A stretch of DNA of 64,000 nucleotides from Leptofilum sp965223525 (GTDB lineage: Bacteria > Chloroflexota > Anaerolineae > Promineifilales > Promineifilaceae), in contig NZ_OZ245005.1 of the NCBI RefSeq assembly GCF_965223525.1, forward strand, positions 1,860,001 to 1,924,000. The letters are read 5' to 3'. Position numbers and translations under genes: made by a program. The notes under the pieces are model-generated. The model ran no database searches. It worked only from the letters and a program-made list of their open reading frames with translations, and had not been told where the DNA came from. Positions 24,665-33,555 of the stretch are shown in pieces. Each line of letters starts with the position of its first letter. The first letter of the stretch is position 1.

Positions 24665-26194
24665 ATGATGTTTAAGCTAACAACCTTGCCCTCAATGGTG
24701 CGTTCCAGTAAATCCCAAAGCGATTTGCGTATTTGGTTGGCCAGCCTGGATTGGTTTGCCATTGCCATATTTACGTTGCCCCTGCTGCTGTATTGGCGAA
24801 CGCTGGCGCCCACTATTTACAACCTGGACAGTGCCGAATTTACAACGGCCGTTGCCACCAATGGCATCATCCGAGCAACGGGGTATCCGCTTTACCTGTT
24901 GCTGGGCAAAATCTGGTCTTGGTTGCCACTCAGTAGCGACATGGGCTACCGCTTAAATCTCTTCTCCGCCTTTTTGAGTGCTCTGACATTGTTGCAAGGG
25001 GAGTACATTTTGCGTCGCCTTAAGGTGGGGTCTTGGCTGCGACTGGGAGCTTTGGGGCTGCTGGCGACTGCGCCCTATTTTTGGGCTATGTCTCTCATTG
25101 CAGAGGTGTACACGCTACACACCGCACTCATGGCTGGCATTATCCTTAGCTTGCTGCGCTGGGCAGATGCACCTTCTCTCCTACGCTTAGCACTTCCCAT
25201 CTTTTTGATGACGGCCAGCATGGGCAACCACATGGCCACGGTGCTGCTGGTGCCTGGTGCGGTTTGGTATGTGCTTACCAGCCATCCCACCCAGTTTAAA
25301 AATTGGCGAGTCTGGGCTGCGGGAGGAACGGCCGTTCTCCTCGGACTCACAGTTTTCCTCATTTTGCCCCTGCGCCACGCCAGCCAGCCCATCTTCAACT
25401 ACGCAGGCGAATATGATGCCAGCGGCACCTTCCACCCAGCCAATTTGCAAAGCCTTTCTGGCCTGTGGTGGCTCATTACCGGGCAATCCTTTGCTGGGCA
25501 AATGTTTGGCTACCAGCTAAGCGAAGTTTGGCCGCAGGTAGCTGCCTATGGCATACAGCTTTGGACATCGTTTTTGGCAATTGGCATTGGCCCTGGACTG
25601 TTGGGTCTGGGCATACTCACCCGCCGCAACTGGCGGCTGGGCGGCATGTTGCTGCTTATCTTTCTGGCCAATGCCATTTTCTATATCAACTACCGCGTTA
25701 TAGACAAAGACACGATGTTCCTGCCCACCTACTTTATTTGGGCTATTTGGCTGGGTGTGGGCTACCAGCAACTAACAGTATGGCTATCTAGCTATGCCCA
25801 GCCATTGATTGCGCCGCGTCTGGTGCGTCTGGTGGCTGTGGGGGCGGTTTTGGTAGCGGTCGGTTTGAACTGGGGGCTGGTAGATCGCTCTGAGGATTGG
25901 AGTACGCGCGAAATGGCAGAAACGATTTTGCAGGAGGTAGAGCCAAATGCCCTGGTCTTAGGTTGGTGGGATACCGTGCCTGCTGTGCAATATTTGCAGT
26001 TGGTAGAAGGCCAACGCCCCGATGTGAAAACGATCAACCGCTTTCTCATCTCTGGCGAGGCCATGGAGCAGCTTGTGCTGAACCAAATTGATGAGCGACC
26101 GATCTATATCAACAATCCGTCCATGACGCTGCTGCAGCATACGTCTGCTACCCCAATGGGGCCAATTTACAAGCTGGCGCGGCGAGGCAATTAA
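24665..26194 (+). CDS. DUF2723 (GT117-like) membrane glycosyltransferase
   Basis: I chose the ATG at 24665 (ACGAGGAG upstream), giving 509 residues. Residues ~45-80 carry the family motif YNLDSAEFTTAVATNGIIRA, with the Asp expected in the active site, then TGYPLYLLLGK. About ten membrane helices follow, and there is a short extracellular C-terminal region with a GWWDTVP segment. GT-C enzymes of this type move sugars from lipid-linked donors onto proteins or lipids on the outer face of the membrane. The 224-bp spacer before it has only degenerate CTGTGT-type repetition. Confidence 0.82.
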   Translation: MMFKLTTLPSMVRSSKSQSDLRIWLASLDWFAIAIFTLPLLLYWRTLAPTIYNLDSAEFTTAVATNGIIRATGYPLYLLLGKIWSWLPLSSDMGYRLNLFSAFLSALTLLQGEYILRRLKVGSWLRLGALGLLATAPYFWAMSLIAEVYTLHTALMAGIILSLLRWADAPSLLRLALPIFLMTASMGNHMATVLLVPGAVWYVLTSHPTQFKNWRVWAAGGTAVLLGLTVFLILPLRHASQPIFNYAGEYDASGTFHPANLQSLSGLWWLITGQSFAGQMFGYQLSEVWPQVAAYGIQLWTSFLAIGIGPGLLGLGILTRRNWRLGGMLLLIFLANAIFYINYRVIDKDTMFLPTYFIWAIWLGVGYQQLTVWLSSYAQPLIAPRLVRLVAVGAVLVAVGLNWGLVDRSEDWSTREMAETILQEVEPNALVLGWWDTVPAVQYLQLVEGQRPDVKTINRFLISGEAMEQLVLNQIDERPIYINNPSMTLLQHTSATPMGPIYKLARRGN

Positions 26195-26210
26195 TTATTT
26201 AAGCGTCACT

Positions 26211-26271
26211 AGACTTTTGAAGTTTTGTGCCAAATCACAGCGAATCCCAGAGAGAAAAACTTCAAAAGTCT
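26211..26271. repeat. Inverted-repeat element, family 1 copy 2 (61 bp)
   Basis: The arms at 26211-26226 and 26256-26271 are identical to those at 16020-16078 (16-bp perfect stem), while the loop differs and keeps only a few bases in common. It lies between the glycosyltransferase and the secreted protein gene, 17 bp after the stop. Confidence 0.8.
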
Positions 26272-26311
26272 CAGCATAACGTTATTGGTAGTTTTAAGTA
26301 AAGGAGATGCA

Positions 26312-26791
26312 ATGAGTCAAGAAAAAAGAGAAGCAGTTAGTCGGTTAATCATCACTGCGTTTGTGTTGCTGGGTGGTTTGTTGCTGTTGCCGTATGTTGG
26401 CAACGCCCGTGCAGCCATCAATTGGGAGCTTTTTGGTGGTGCTTACACCCCAGATTTGAGCGTGGATGAGAACAAGGGTGCGCCTGGGAGTCAGTTTGCT
26501 TTTACAGGCAGTGGCTACCAACTGAATCGCCTTGCGGCCGTTTTTGTGAATGGCCAGGTGGTGGGTGACGTTACCACAGATGGCAACGGGACGGCGGCGT
26601 TCATTATTGATACGACTGACGTACCCGATGGTGATCTAACTGTGGTGATGGAGACGGATGCCAATGTGTCTGCCTTCAAAACCATCACAGTAGATAGTGC
26701 TGAACCTGTTGTCTCACCGCCAGGTGGCTTTACTGGCCCCACCTTTGGCACAACTGGCTACAGTACGTTTTTGCCGCTTGTGCGTCGTTAG
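26312..26791 (+). CDS. Small secreted Ig-like protein, paralog 1
   Basis: The ATG at 26312 follows AAAGGAGA, giving 159 residues. A signal peptide spans about residues 10-35. The mature part has an Ig/IPT-like beta fold with SVDENKGAPGSQFAFTGSGY and a short strand-rich domain. It ends in FLPLVRR. The next gene encodes a paralog that shares the P(D/E)L(S/T)V-x3-EGAPGS-x-FAFTGSG block. Its function is unknown; structural or surface-layer roles are possible. Confidence 0.65.
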   Translation: MSQEKREAVSRLIITAFVLLGGLLLLPYVGNARAAINWELFGGAYTPDLSVDENKGAPGSQFAFTGSGYQLNRLAAVFVNGQVVGDVTTDGNGTAAFIIDTTDVPDGDLTVVMETDANVSAFKTITVDSAEPVVSPPGGFTGPTFGTTGYSTFLPLVRR

Positions 26792-26884
26792 TTTTGGTTA
26801 TGACGGGGGCGGCTGGATGACGGCCGTTCCCGCTAACAAGTTTCTGTTTTATCCACCCTATTTATAGTTGCGAAGGAGGTAACT

Positions 26885-27352
26885 ATGAAACAATTTAGTC
26901 TGAGGACGTTTGTGCGGACGGTATTTGCTCTGGCTATTCTGTTGGCAGGAATAGCCATGGTACCTTACGTCGAGCGTCCCGCCGCCGCGCTGGAATGGCG
27001 CATGATGGCCGGTGTGTATTCGCCTGAACTGACGGTACACGCCAATGAGGGTGCACCGGGCAGTGCGTTTGCCTTTACCGGCTCCGGGTTTCCGGCGTAT
27101 AAGCCAGCCACCTTGTTTGTAGACGGCCGTTACCTGGGTCGCGTCATGACAGATGAACATGGCATGGCACGGTTTGTGGTGCAAAGCCCCGCTTCTTACA
27201 TGGCGCTTGGTCATTACGACATCACCATGGAAGTGGACATGAACGCTTCAGCGACGCAGGGCTTTGTCCTAAGTAGCGATGCACCTCTGGTGTGGGCGCC
27301 GGATGGGTTTGCTGGGCCAGTTTTTGGCTTTGGTACGCGGCTTCCCCAGTAA
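26885..27352 (+). CDS. Small secreted Ig-like protein, paralog 2
   Basis: The 155-residue protein has a signal peptide (about residues 9-35) and the same core as paralog 1 (LTVHANEGAPGSAFAFTGSG, then a domain ending in PDGFAGPVFGFGTRLPQ). It lacks the FLPLVRR end. A clear GAAGGAGG precedes the ATG. The pair probably arose by tandem duplication. The 190-bp spacer after it holds an imperfect inverted repeat, TTCTGGTGG (27406-27414) with CCACCAGAA (27459-27467). Confidence 0.65.
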   Translation: MKQFSLRTFVRTVFALAILLAGIAMVPYVERPAAALEWRMMAGVYSPELTVHANEGAPGSAFAFTGSGFPAYKPATLFVDGRYLGRVMTDEHGMARFVVQSPASYMALGHYDITMEVDMNASATQGFVLSSDAPLVWAPDGFAGPVFGFGTRLPQ

Positions 27353-27542
27353 TAAGCTGTAATGGTGAGATAGCGCCACTATCTGCACCACTACAGCCTG
27401 TGGCGTTCTGGTGGTTTGGTCACAACAAATGGTTTCCCAGAATCTATGTGAAGCCAAGCCACCAGAATTGCTTCTTCATTGTACTCAATTTATAGGTGAC
27501 AGTCACTGATAAAAGTGGTTTGTCGTTTAGCTGGACAGAGCG

Positions 27543-28754
27543 ATGGACGTGAAATTAGACAGCAGTTCCTCATCCGAAACAGTTTTTGACCGCTTAAGCA
27601 ATATTACCGTACCCCGCTGGATGTGGTTGCCCACGTTGGTTTTTGTGGCAACCCGACTAGGTATACTACTGGTGGCCTATTTGGCAGTGCCATTGCTGCT
27701 GGAGGCCACGTCACCCCCTCCGTACCATTTGCGCGGCACAGAAAATATCCTGCTGGATGTGTTTGCCAGCCGCTGGGATACGGGCTTTTACATTAGCATT
27801 GTGGAGGAGGGATACAAGTTTCGGGGGGTGCCGCTGCCGTCAGTGGCTTTTTTCCCACTGTTGCCCTTGCTCATGGCAGTGATTACCCCGTTAACGGGCG
27901 ATGCGGCCGTTTCGGGAATCATCATCAGCAATTTGGCTTTGTGGGGAACGGCCGTCTTCTTTTACCGTCTTGTTGCTGAAAATCATTCGGCAAAGGTAGC
28001 GGATCGAGCCGTTTGGTATCTGCTCATCTTTCCCCTGGCTTTTTATGGCTCTGCCATCTACACAGAATCCCTCTTTTTGCTGGTGACCATTGCCGCCTAC
28101 TACTATGCGCGGCGCGGCCAGTGGCGCTACAGCGTACCGTTTGCCGTTGCGGCCACCCTTTGCCGCCTGGTGGGGATCATTATTGTGCCCATGCTGCTGC
28201 TGGAGTGGTGGCGGCAGTGGCGCACTTACCAGGTTGAAGAACGGCCGTCCTTCTGGGCATTGCTGGTTCCGGCCACTGCCCCGCTGGGGTTGGTCAGCTA
28301 CATGGCCTACCTCTGGTACGTTTTTGACGATGCCTTTGCCTTTGCCAATGCCTCTGCGGCCTGGGGGCGCGTGCCGCAATCTCCCTTTGAAACAGTGGGC
28401 AATCTGCTGCAACGGCCGTCTGTAGGCTGGCTGCAAACCTTCATCACCGGGCAAATTCATTTTGATAACTGGATTGACTTTACCTTTGTGACCGTTTTCC
28501 TCATTTTGGGTATTGTGTTGTTATACAAAGGGCGGTACGCCGAGGCTGCCTTTGTGCTGCTGGGTGTCGTCATCCCCTTCAGCTCTGGTTTGCTGATGAG
28601 CCAGCGGCGCTATATGTGGGTTTTGTTCCCCGCCTTCATTTTGTTGGCAGAGTGGGGGGAGCATCCGTGGGTAGATAAAGTGGTTACGGCCGTTTCCCTG
28701 CCCCTGCTTGCATTATTCACTGCCCTGTACGCCAACGGCTACTGGGTTGCCTAA
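27543..28754 (+). CDS. PIG-V-like mannosyltransferase (membrane GT-C enzyme)
   Basis: This 403-residue protein has about ten membrane helices. Motifs match PIG-V/GT76-type mannosyltransferases: SRWDTGFYISIVEEGY (the acidic WD near the luminal face), VAFFPLLPLL, and FYGSAIYTESLFLL. PIG-V enzymes transfer mannose from a polyprenyl phosphate donor. Bacterial homologs probably glycosylate extracellular proteins or lipids. It neighbours another GT-C enzyme, a sugar-binding lipoprotein and a flippase-like protein, which suggests an envelope glycan route. Confidence 0.78.
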   Translation: MDVKLDSSSSSETVFDRLSNITVPRWMWLPTLVFVATRLGILLVAYLAVPLLLEATSPPPYHLRGTENILLDVFASRWDTGFYISIVEEGYKFRGVPLPSVAFFPLLPLLMAVITPLTGDAAVSGIIISNLALWGTAVFFYRLVAENHSAKVADRAVWYLLIFPLAFYGSAIYTESLFLLVTIAAYYYARRGQWRYSVPFAVAATLCRLVGIIIVPMLLLEWWRQWRTYQVEERPSFWALLVPATAPLGLVSYMAYLWYVFDDAFAFANASAAWGRVPQSPFETVGNLLQRPSVGWLQTFITGQIHFDNWIDFTFVTVFLILGIVLLYKGRYAEAAFVLLGVVIPFSSGLLMSQRRYMWVLFPAFILLAEWGEHPWVDKVVTAVSLPLLALFTALYANGYWVA

Positions 28755-28775
28755 TTTCTAACATTTGGAAGAAAA

Positions 28776-30143
28776 ATGAAAAAAGACCCCTTGCTTTACA
28801 GACTCTCAAACCTGATTCTGTTGCTGCTGGTTGTTGCTTGCGGCGCAGAAGAAGCCGAACTTCCCACCATTCCCGTTATAAACGAAACCGTCATCTATCA
28901 TCAATTGTGGGATGGCAACCAGCTACCTGCCTATGCCCAATGCGCCACCGACTTTATGAATGCCAACCCCACCATTCGCATTGAGCTTTTACAAACAGAG
29001 TGGGGTCTTTACTGGGAAGATATTAGCCGCCGCATGGAAATGGGAACCGCGCCAGATGTTTTTGCTAACCATCTAACCAAGCTGGTGCAATTTAGCGAGG
29101 CGGGGCAACTGCTAGACCTACAGCCCCTGTTGGCGCGTGATGGCTTAAACCCGGACGATTACCTGGGTGATTTAGCGAATTTATGGGTTCGGGATGGCCT
29201 TCGGTACGGGCTGCCCAAAGATTGGGACACAGTTGCCGTCATTTACAACAAGCAGATGCTGGAAGCGGCAGCTATTGACCTGGCTGAACTAAACAGTTGG
29301 CATTGGAATCCCCAAGATGGTGGATCGTTTGAGGCGGTTGCTGCCCGATTAACGCTGGATGGCAACGGCCGTTCGGCCGACACCCCAGATTTTGATCCAC
29401 AAACAGTCACCCAGCATGGCTACTTGCCCTTCACCTACGGCTCTGGCAGTGCTTTTGGGCAGGCAGAGTGGAGCCATTTTGCCGTGAGCAACGGCTTCCA
29501 TTTTTTGGCAGACGGCAGTGGCATTCAATACCGTTATGCTGACCCGCAGTTCATCGAAACAGTGGATTGGCTGGCAAGGCTCAGCCTGGAAAAGGGCATT
29601 GCGCCTTCTTTGGCGGAGTCGGTTGAGCGTGGGTCTGGCATCATGTTTGTACAAGGGGAGGGTGCCATGATTGTGGATGGTTCCTGGATGATTAGCTGGT
29701 ATGCCAACAATGCGCCGTTTCCCGTCGGGTTCGCGCCGCTGCCTGTTGGGCCAAACGGCCGTAAAACCCTGCTCAACACCGCCGCAGATTCCATTTGGGC
29801 TGGCACGCAAAATCGCGAAGAAGCGTGGCGGTGGGTAACGTATGCGGCCTCCCCGGCCTGTGCTCAAAAGGTGGGCAACTTTGGCGTGGTGTTTCCCGCG
29901 CAAGAAGCCGGGATGCAGGCCGCGCTTGCCACCTACCAGGGGCGTGGGCTAGATGTCTCACCTTTCACTGAAAATCGTTTTGAGGCCAATGGTACTTTCC
30001 TCTTCCCCATGACGCCCCATACCGAGCAGATTGGCGAAATCATGAGCCGAACTCTGGACGAGATTTTTCTGGGAACGGCCGTTGCTGCGGAAGCTTTGCC
30101 GCAGGCCAATGCCCAAATTAATGCCCTGTTTGCTGAACAATAA
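28776..30143 (+). CDS. Sugar ABC transporter substrate-binding lipoprotein
   Basis: The 455-residue protein has a lipoprotein signal with the lipobox LVVACG. It matches family 1 solute-binding proteins: EMGTAPDVFANHL, LPKDWDTVAVIYNKQML, GEGAMIVDGSWMISWY and the C-terminal AAEALPQANAQINALF. It would bind an oligosaccharide outside the membrane and deliver it to an ABC permease. No permease or ATPase gene is nearby in this window, so its partners lie elsewhere or it acts only as a receptor. Confidence 0.9.
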   Translation: MKKDPLLYRLSNLILLLLVVACGAEEAELPTIPVINETVIYHQLWDGNQLPAYAQCATDFMNANPTIRIELLQTEWGLYWEDISRRMEMGTAPDVFANHLTKLVQFSEAGQLLDLQPLLARDGLNPDDYLGDLANLWVRDGLRYGLPKDWDTVAVIYNKQMLEAAAIDLAELNSWHWNPQDGGSFEAVAARLTLDGNGRSADTPDFDPQTVTQHGYLPFTYGSGSAFGQAEWSHFAVSNGFHFLADGSGIQYRYADPQFIETVDWLARLSLEKGIAPSLAESVERGSGIMFVQGEGAMIVDGSWMISWYANNAPFPVGFAPLPVGPNGRKTLLNTAADSIWAGTQNREEAWRWVTYAASPACAQKVGNFGVVFPAQEAGMQAALATYQGRGLDVSPFTENRFEANGTFLFPMTPHTEQIGEIMSRTLDEIFLGTAVAAEALPQANAQINALFAEQ

Positions 30144-30223
30144 ACTGTTTTGAGCAAGCCCGTTACTTTTTGAATGTGGATGTAACTTATCTGCGAGCAA
30201 ATCAAAAAATTATGGAGCTAAAA

Positions 30224-31255
30224 ATGCAGGTAAGCGCACAGAAAAAACGACAATTCTTCCTGGGCATGGCCGTGAGCTTGCTTTGTTTGGGTGGTATGTT
30301 TTGGGTTATCAAACCGGCTGACATTGCCCAGGCAATTCAGCAAACCAATGTGCGTTACTTGTGGGGAACGGCCATCTATCTTCTCATTTATCTCTTTTTG
30401 CGGGCCGTTCGCTGGCGTTTTTTACTAGGCAATGGCATTCCCCAGGCCAAACTTTTTCACATTCAAAACATCGGCCAAATGCTGACGCAGCTGCTGCCCT
30501 TCCGATTGGGGGATGTGGCACGGGCGGTGTTGGTGGGGCAGCAGCCCGACCTCTCGGTGCCGCAAGGCGTTACCACCATGGTGGTAGAGCGGCTGCTAGA
30601 CATGCTGCTGATGGTGCTGCTGCTGCCGTTGGTGCTGCTGCGAATTGAGTCATTGCCCGACTGGTTGCAGCAGGCGGCACTAATTTCTGGGGTGGCAACC
30701 GTGGGACTGATTTTGTTTTTGATATTGGTGGCAAATAAACGGCCGTTTGCCCACAAACTGCTCACTTGGCTAGGCAGTAAATGGCGCCGACTCCATAATC
30801 AAAAATTCCACCAGCAACTAGACAATTTGCTAGACGGGCTAAAAGCCTTTACCCACTGGCGCACCGCGTTGGGGTTGCTAGGTTTGAGCTTACTAACTTG
30901 GGTGCCAGTGGTGTTGGCTTACAACACAGCCCTGCAAGCAGTGCATTTGCCAGCTTCCATAATAAATGCCACCTTCATCATGATTGTGGGCGCGTTTGCT
31001 GTGGCAGCCCCCTCCTCGCCAGGGCAGATCGGTGTTTTTCATATGGGTATTATCGCTGCCATGACCGCGTTGGGTCTACCGACAGGGGCAGCCGCATCGC
31101 TGGCGATCCTGTACCATGCCATCAATTTTTTGTTGATGGTGTTGGCTGGTGTGGTTGGGTTGAACAGCACCCAGATTCCATTTGCTGGCCTTACGCAGGT
31201 ACTAAGTTTTCGTCTTGGTAATCCATCACAAAAGCTAACAGACCCAATCTCCTAA
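30224..31255 (+). CDS. UPF0104/lysylphosphatidylglycerol synthase-like flippase domain protein
   Basis: I chose the ATG at 30224, which has GGAG 6 bases upstream; an earlier in-frame ATG at 30170 has no such site. The 343-residue protein has about eight membrane helices. The family block LRAVRWRFLLGN, then QMLTQLLPFRLGDVARA and GVTTMVVERLLDMLLM, is typical of UPF0104 (AglD-like) proteins. SSPGQIGVFHMGIIAA is a conserved loop. They are thought to move lipids or lipid-linked sugars across the membrane. The position beside two glycosyltransferases supports this. Confidence 0.82.
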   Translation: MQVSAQKKRQFFLGMAVSLLCLGGMFWVIKPADIAQAIQQTNVRYLWGTAIYLLIYLFLRAVRWRFLLGNGIPQAKLFHIQNIGQMLTQLLPFRLGDVARAVLVGQQPDLSVPQGVTTMVVERLLDMLLMVLLLPLVLLRIESLPDWLQQAALISGVATVGLILFLILVANKRPFAHKLLTWLGSKWRRLHNQKFHQQLDNLLDGLKAFTHWRTALGLLGLSLLTWVPVVLAYNTALQAVHLPASIINATFIMIVGAFAVAAPSSPGQIGVFHMGIIAAMTALGLPTGAAASLAILYHAINFLLMVLAGVVGLNSTQIPFAGLTQVLSFRLGNPSQKLTDPIS

Positions 31256-31278
31256 CATTACGTTGCAGAACTGGATTT

Positions 31279-31773
31279 TTAGTGATCGTTGCCGTTCCCG
31301 TTCACTATAAATTCCATAGATGATTTTTGGCGTCTTCCCCGGCTGGTGTAATAAAGGGCGAGTCCAACAACGATGACTAGCACGGCCAGTGCTAACCCTC
31401 CCAACTGAAGCGGCCCCACAAACGGCCGTTCAAATTGTGGCTCTACGTGCGTTCCAATACGAAAAAGATCAGAAAGCCCTGTTACATAGGCAAACACCAG
31501 GCCGGTTGCCGCCAAACGTACCCCAATATCGGCCTGAAGCGAACGAACCGTCTCCTGGCGCAAGGCATTGATGTGCAAAAATAGTGCGGCTGTGATGGCG
31601 GTGATGCCCAACAAAAGCTGAAACATCTGCACCATGCCAAAACCGGGCGTAATGTCTAGGCCCAAAAATTCAGCCCCCAATGACAATGCCATAAAAATGA
31701 GGCCAATGCCAAACAAGCTCAACGTTACATTGCGACGCAGCCGCACAGTTTTGCTACTATTCTCACTGCTCAT
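31279..31773 (-). CDS. Unrecognised four-helix membrane protein
   Basis: I chose the ATG at 31773 (GGAG 6 bases upstream); the open frame further upstream runs into the tRNA gene. The 164-residue product has four hydrophobic segments (about residues 17-36, 46-64, 88-105, 126-145) and basic ends. I do not recognise the family. The gene lies downstream of tRNA-Pro on the same strand, separated by a terminator, and converges with the flippase-like gene. Confidence 0.55.
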   Translation of the reverse strand: MSSENSSKTVRLRRNVTLSLFGIGLIFMALSLGAEFLGLDITPGFGMVQMFQLLLGITAITAALFLHINALRQETVRSLQADIGVRLAATGLVFAYVTGLSDLFRIGTHVEPQFERPFVGPLQLGGLALAVLVIVVGLALYYTSRGRRQKSSMEFIVNGNGNDH

Positions 31774-31800
31774 GGTATGCTCCATCTTCCCGGTAAACAG

Positions 31801-31830
31801 AAAACGCCACGTGGGTAAACGCGGCGTTTT
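31801..31830 (-). terminator. Intrinsic terminator after tRNA-Pro
   Basis: Read on the minus strand, AAAACGCC pairs with GGCGTTTT, with an imperfect inner CGT/ACG and a short loop. CTGTTT follows. It lies 13 bases after the tRNA CCA end. Confidence 0.75.
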
Positions 31831-31842
31831 GCTCTCGTACTC

Positions 31843-31919
31843 TGGTCGGGGCAGCGGGATTCGAACCCACGACCTCTTCAACCCCATTGAAGCGCGCTAC
31901 CAAGCTGCGCCATGCCCCG
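31843..31919 (-). tRNA. tRNA-Pro (anticodon GGG)
   Basis: The 77-base gene encodes CCA (31843-31845). The acceptor arms CGGGGCA and TGCCCCG pair. The D arm is GCGCAGCTTGGTAGCGC, the anticodon stem CTTCA/TGAAG encloses a loop with GGG, and the T arm is GTGGGTTCGAATCCCGC. A canonical promoter and a terminator frame it. Confidence 0.96.
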
Positions 31920-31930
31920 ACAGCGTGCGG

Positions 31931-31959
31931 ATTATAGCAAAGTGACATATGCCAAGCAA
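31931..31959 (-). promoter_or_regulatory. Promoter of tRNA-Pro
   Basis: On the minus strand TTGCTT (31954-31959), a 17-base spacer and a perfect TATAAT (31931-31936). The tRNA starts 11 bases downstream. Confidence 0.75.
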
Positions 31960-31968
31960 ATGAAGGCT

Positions 31969-32931
31969 TTAGGCAGCAGCGGTTAAAAGCGTAATCATGC
32001 CCAGCACAAAATCGTAGCCAAAATGCACCAAAATTGCCATGCCGGTGTTGTGTCGGCGGCGGATGAATCCCAAAATAACAGCGAGCAAAAAGAGTACTAG
32101 CGTGGCGGGAGTAAGCAGACCGTACTGCACATGCACAACGGCAAACAGCAGGGAGGTGAACCAGATACCGAACACAGGTTGTAGGGCACCTCGGAACAAT
32201 ATTTCTTCCCCAACCCCAGCGCCCACAGCCAATGCCAGCCAGTGCCAAAACCCAAAATCTTGGTAAAGCGTTTGGCTGATGTTTTCAACTAGCTCCACAT
32301 CTTCTGGATTGATCGCTTCCCACGTCACGCCGCCTAAAGTTTGCAGCAGTACAAGTAGAACGATCCAGCCTATAGATTCCACGATTTGACGGCCGTTCAG
32401 CTTTTCCAGCCCCAGCCGCCGTAAGGCACCAGCCCAAGACCGCCGCACTCTAAACCCAACCCCCAAAAACGCCAGCGCCACAAACCCAATATTCTGGATG
32501 AAAAATGCACCGACTGAGAGCTCTGTAAGGGTCTCTGCCAGATTTTCTAGCCCGCCAGACACCTCCAAAATAGCAAACCCGGCAAAGTAGCCACTTAGCA
32601 CCAGAGCTAGGGTGTGTACGGGAGAATGAGGATCTATGGGCAAAAATCTTTCCAGGCTGTGCCTGCTAGAACGAAAGCAGACGATGACCCCCCAAACGGC
32701 CGTTGCCTGCAAAAAGATGCCAACGGCCGTGGGACTATCTACCCGAAAGTCAACAATATCTCGCAGTTCGTTATTTTGAAAGACGAGCAAAACACCCACA
32801 AAAAACAGTGGCGCATTCAAGCCGATCAATAAAAGGTCGAACAGCTTATGAAATGTTTCTGCTTCTTGTTGCCGAACCACGTTGGCCAAAAAAATAAGGC
32901 CCACGATCAGCAAAACAACAACAATTGCCAT
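31969..32931 (-). CDS. CPBP-family intramembrane metalloprotease (CAAX protease-like)
   Basis: I chose the ATG at 32931 (GAGAAG upstream) rather than the GTG at 32937. The 320-residue protein has eight to nine membrane helices and the Abi/CPBP motifs: GVGEEILFRGALQP (EExxxR), FAVVHVQYG (FxxxH) and VHFGYDF. These residues coordinate Zn2+ for cleavage within the membrane. Bacterial members act in signalling, bacteriocin immunity or protein maturation; the substrate is unknown. Confidence 0.88.
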   Translation of the reverse strand: MAIVVVLLIVGLIFLANVVRQQEAETFHKLFDLLLIGLNAPLFFVGVLLVFQNNELRDIVDFRVDSPTAVGIFLQATAVWGVIVCFRSSRHSLERFLPIDPHSPVHTLALVLSGYFAGFAILEVSGGLENLAETLTELSVGAFFIQNIGFVALAFLGVGFRVRRSWAGALRRLGLEKLNGRQIVESIGWIVLLVLLQTLGGVTWEAINPEDVELVENISQTLYQDFGFWHWLALAVGAGVGEEILFRGALQPVFGIWFTSLLFAVVHVQYGLLTPATLVLFLLAVILGFIRRRHNTGMAILVHFGYDFVLGMITLLTAAA

Positions 32932-32949
32932 AATCACTTCTCAAAAAAA

Positions 32950-33555
32950 TTAAAACGTCCGACATGCTGGTGGCAAATGGTCCCACAAATTAAGATGAAT
33001 AAGATGCCAACGGCCGCGTTTCCATTCCAAAACGTTCAGGCTGGTATTGTACAGCCAAAAAGAAACGGCATCGCTGCCGGTTGCCAGCCGCAATAGGGTA
33101 GAGATGAGACCACCATGGGCAACACCCAGCGCCGGCAAACCGCTGGTTTCAGCATCGGCAATAAGCGCATACAGGGCTGCCCGTGCCTGTTGCTTAAACA
33201 CAGCGTACCGGTTCGATGGCTTGTAAATGGGCATTGCCTGGTAAGGTGATTCTGCCGCTGGGAGATGTTCTGAGACGTAAAAATCCGCTTCCCGCAGGTA
33301 CGCATCGGTGTATATGGGGCAGTTGAGCGCGTTACGGATGGGAACGGCCGTTTCCCGCGCGCGTGTTAAAGGACTCACTCGAATAGATCCAATCTCGACG
33401 TGCGAGCCATTGTCTAACATGGCTTCGGCTGCTAGCCAGGAAGCCAAAAGCTGTGCTTGCCGTTGACCCAATTCCGTCAGAGGGCTGTTCCAGTCATTGT
33501 CGTTTCGTTCAATTTGCCAGCGAGATTGTCCGTGTCGGGCGAGGTAAAGCTTCAT
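32950..33555 (-). CDS. Histidine phosphatase family protein (phosphoglycerate mutase-like)
   Basis: The ATG at 33555 gives 201 residues and puts the catalytic RHG (residues 7-9, LARHGQSRW) at the normal distance from the N-terminus. Other family landmarks are LTELGQRQAQLLA, VSPLTRARETA and the second His in LGVAHGGLISTLL. It removes phosphate through a phosphohistidine intermediate; the substrate cannot be told. The start codon lies inside an 18-bp perfect palindrome. Confidence 0.9.
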   Translation of the reverse strand: MKLYLARHGQSRWQIERNDNDWNSPLTELGQRQAQLLASWLAAEAMLDNGSHVEIGSIRVSPLTRARETAVPIRNALNCPIYTDAYLREADFYVSEHLPAAESPYQAMPIYKPSNRYAVFKQQARAALYALIADAETSGLPALGVAHGGLISTLLRLATGSDAVSFWLYNTSLNVLEWKRGRWHLIHLNLWDHLPPACRTF

